Shown: in pieces, positions 62,480-64,000 of the stretch
Numbering within the stretch: position 1 is the stretch's first letter
Layout: each line of letters starts with the position of its first letter
Origin: Sanguibacter keddieii DSM 10542
GTDB taxonomy: Bacteria; Actinomycetota; Actinomycetes; Actinomycetales; Cellulomonadaceae
Direction: 5' to 3'
DNA length: 64,000 nucleotides
Assembly (NCBI RefSeq): GCF_000024925.1
Contig: NC_013521.1
Location: 248,001 to 312,000, forward strand
Position numbers and translations under genes: made by a program
Notes under the pieces: model-generated
Database searches by the model: none
The model's input: only the letters and a program-made list of their open reading frames with translations
Told to the model about the DNA's origin: nothing

Positions 62480-63327
62480 ACCGCGTCCTCGGGTGGCACA
62501 CCCGCATCGGCGACGCCGGTCTGCGGCTCGCGTACCTCCAGCTGCTGTGGATCGTCCACACGCTGCTCGGTGCCGTGGTCTTCGGCGCCTACCCGGCCAC
62601 TGCTGCGGTCTTCGCGGTGCTGCGCCGGGACCGCATGCAGGCCGACGGGTGGGCCGGCACGGCTGACCGCGGCCCGCTGTGGCGGGAGTTCCATGCCGCG
62701 TGGCGGTCGGAGCTGGTGAGCGCCAACGTCATCGGCGTGGTGCTCACCGCGGGGTGGGCGGTGGTCGTCTACGACCACCGCCTGCTCCGGGCCGTCGACA
62801 TGGGCGTCGCCGGGCCTGCGCTGCAGGGCGCGCTGTGGCTGCTCACGCTGCTGCTGCTCGTCATGAGCTCGACGGTGTTCGTGCTGCACGCGCACTTCGC
62901 CGAGAGCCCCGGGCGCATCCTGCGACGCAGCGCGGTGCTCACCATCGCGCGGCCGCTGCTCGCGCTCATGTGCGCGGCGGTGCTCGCCGTCGCGCTCGGC
63001 GCGTACTACGTGCTGCCCGGCCTGGGGATCGTGTTCGGGGTCGTCGCCCCGGCCTTCGCGATCGTCGGGTACGTGTGGCAGACGGGCGTGCTGCCGCGCG
63101 CGTCCGCCGACGGTCCGGGTGGCGGCGGCTCGGGCGGCACCGAGCCCGGTGCGGACGGCGCCGGGGACGGTGGCGGCCGGGAGGTCACCGCCGGCCCTGC
63201 CGACGTCGAGCCTGCTGCTCCGTCGGTGCAGGATGCCCGCGCTGATGCGGAGCTGTCCCTCACCGGTGCTCAGACCAGCTCTACGAGACCTTCCTCTTCG
63301 ACCCGCAAGGAGTCCGCACGTGCCTGA
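62476..63327 (+). CDS. DUF624 (YesL-like) membrane protein
   Basis: 283 residues. Four to five membrane segments in the DUF624 core (about 15-205: YLQLLWIVHTLLGAVVFGAYPATAAVF split across the first helix pair) and a ~75-residue Gly/Ser/Asp-rich tail. YesL-like proteins accompany LplABC-type importers in polysaccharide loci; their exact role is unknown. ATGA overlap with the upstream permease and 8-bp overlap with the GH31 gene. Confidence 0.85.
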   Translation: MNRVLGWHTRIGDAGLRLAYLQLLWIVHTLLGAVVFGAYPATAAVFAVLRRDRMQADGWAGTADRGPLWREFHAAWRSELVSANVIGVVLTAGWAVVVYDHRLLRAVDMGVAGPALQGALWLLTLLLLVMSSTVFVLHAHFAESPGRILRRSAVLTIARPLLALMCAAVLAVALGAYYVLPGLGIVFGVVAPAFAIVGYVWQTGVLPRASADGPGGGGSGGTEPGADGAGDGGGREVTAGPADVEPAAPSVQDARADAELSLTGAQTSSTRPSSSTRKESARA

Positions 63328-64000
63328 CGCGTTCGTCATCGACACCGACCGTCTGATCTGGAGAGGGAGCGGCGAGACCGTCGTGATCGAGCCCTGGGGG
63401 GCCGACTCGGTGCGCGTGCGCGCCGCGCTCGGCGGCCCGGTGGTCGACACCGACTGGGCGTTGTTGCCGCAGGGGGTTGCGGCTGGGCTGGGTGAGTCGG
63501 CGGGGCGTGGGTCGGGGGTGAGTGTCACCGTCGACGGGGACGTCGCGACGCTCGTCCACGGCGAGATCCGTGTGGTGGCGACGTCGCGGGAGTACTACGA
63601 CTGGCAGGCGCAGTACAGCCGGTCGCGGTGCCGGCTCGAGTTCTTCGATTCACGTGGAACCTTGCTCTTCGCCGAGGAGGAGGACGGCGGGGCCCTCAAG
63701 CTGCGGGCCCGCGACTACGACGCGCTGCCCGGCGGGACGCACCGCGCGCGAGTGTCGTTCGTCGGTGCGCGCGACGAGAAGCTCTACGGCATGGGGCAGT
63801 ACCAGCAGGACCTCCTCGACCTCAAGGGGTCGACGGTCGAGCTCGCGCACCGCAACTCGCAGGTGTCCGTGCCCTTTGTCATGTCGAGCGCGGGGTACGG
63901 GTTCCTCTGGCACAACCCGGCGATCGGGCGCGCGACCTTCGCGACCAACCGCACCGAGTGGGTGGCCGAGTCGACGACGCAGATCGACTACTGGGTGACC
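63320..64000 (+). CDS. GH31 alpha-glycosidase, N-terminal part
   Basis: The first 227 codons; the gene continues beyond the window. GTG 63320 has GCAAGGAG eight bases upstream. The visible part is the N-terminal galactose-mutarotase-like beta domain of family 31 (RDEKLYGMGQYQQDLLDLKG, VPFVMSSAGYGFLWHNPAIG), most like alpha-xylosidases and related enzymes. Catalytic residues lie outside. As last visible gene of the operon it probably trims imported oligosaccharides in the cytoplasm. Confidence 0.87.
   Translation, partial: MPDAFVIDTDRLIWRGSGETVVIEPWGADSVRVRAALGGPVVDTDWALLPQGVAAGLGESAGRGSGVSVTVDGDVATLVHGEIRVVATSREYYDWQAQYSRSRCRLEFFDSRGTLLFAEEEDGGALKLRARDYDALPGGTHRARVSFVGARDEKLYGMGQYQQDLLDLKGSTVELAHRNSQVSVPFVMSSAGYGFLWHNPAIGRATFATNRTEWVAESTTQIDYWVT

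Overview
The window is GC-rich chromosomal DNA (roughly 70% or more by eye) from an actinobacterium, most like the plant-polymer-degrading Micrococcales (Cellulomonas/Oerskovia/Sanguibacter type). This rests on gene content only: DUF222-HNH protein, excalibur nuclease, DinB thiol transferase, WYL and LacI regulators, and many glycoside hydrolases. No rRNA, tRNA, CRISPR array, phage or insertion sequence was found. Many genes have a TANNNT -10 hexamer 6-7 nt before the start codon, so they are probably transcribed without a leader; others have strong Shine-Dalgarno sites or overlap the previous stop codon (ATGA/GTGA).

Layout. 1-2.7 kb: end of a GH3 glucosidase, a 16-bp repeat array, and a GtrA/glycosyltransferase pair. 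2.9-12 kb: DUF222-HNH protein, C69-type peptidase with a Ser in the nucleophile position, VOC protein with WYL regulator, acetyltransferase, S51 peptidase, BCCT transporter. 12-18.6 kb: lipoprotein hydrolase and a sugar-acid operon (mannonate dehydratase, MHS transporter, idonate-type dehydrogenase) with a divergent GntR regulator. 18.6-24.3 kb: MntP, DinB, methyltransferase, and two cold-shock genes whose mRNA leaders share a conserved 5' end at identical distance from the start, flanking a carboxylesterase with an unexplained 20-bp-spaced iteron array. 24.3-35.7 kb: nuclease-helicase, aldo/keto reductase, HTH/nucleotidyltransferase pair, MFS/LysR pair, GH43, DsbA-like lipoprotein. 35.9-44.8 kb: ABC exporter, secreted HNH nuclease, an AT-richer orphan secreted protein, and a four-gene operon (repeat-rich OmpA-like lipoprotein, DUF3060 lipoprotein, response regulator, histidine kinase), then a DUF2231 protein. 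44.8-49.5 kb: GH1 glucosidase/MFS/TetR module and a luciferase-like monooxygenase. 49.8-52.9 kb: secreted metalloprotease, lipoprotein, and two ECF sigma genes with a membrane partner. 53-64 kb: a carbohydrate utilisation locus (GH27, two LacI regulators, GH127, ABC importer, DUF624, GH31), cut by the window edge.

How it works together. The last 11 kb look like a system for arabinose-decorated plant glycans: GH127 and GH27 release arabinose/galactose residues, the LplABC-type transporter imports oligosaccharides, and GH31 removes alpha-linked sugars. A 16-bp operator identical upstream of GH27 and of the GH43 gene 20 kb away suggests one LacI protein controls both. A palindromic repeat family (four copies at 37.9, 44.8, 48.3 and 56.6 kb) sits just after stop codons; in two copies the homology runs into the upstream genes and gives both the same last five residues.
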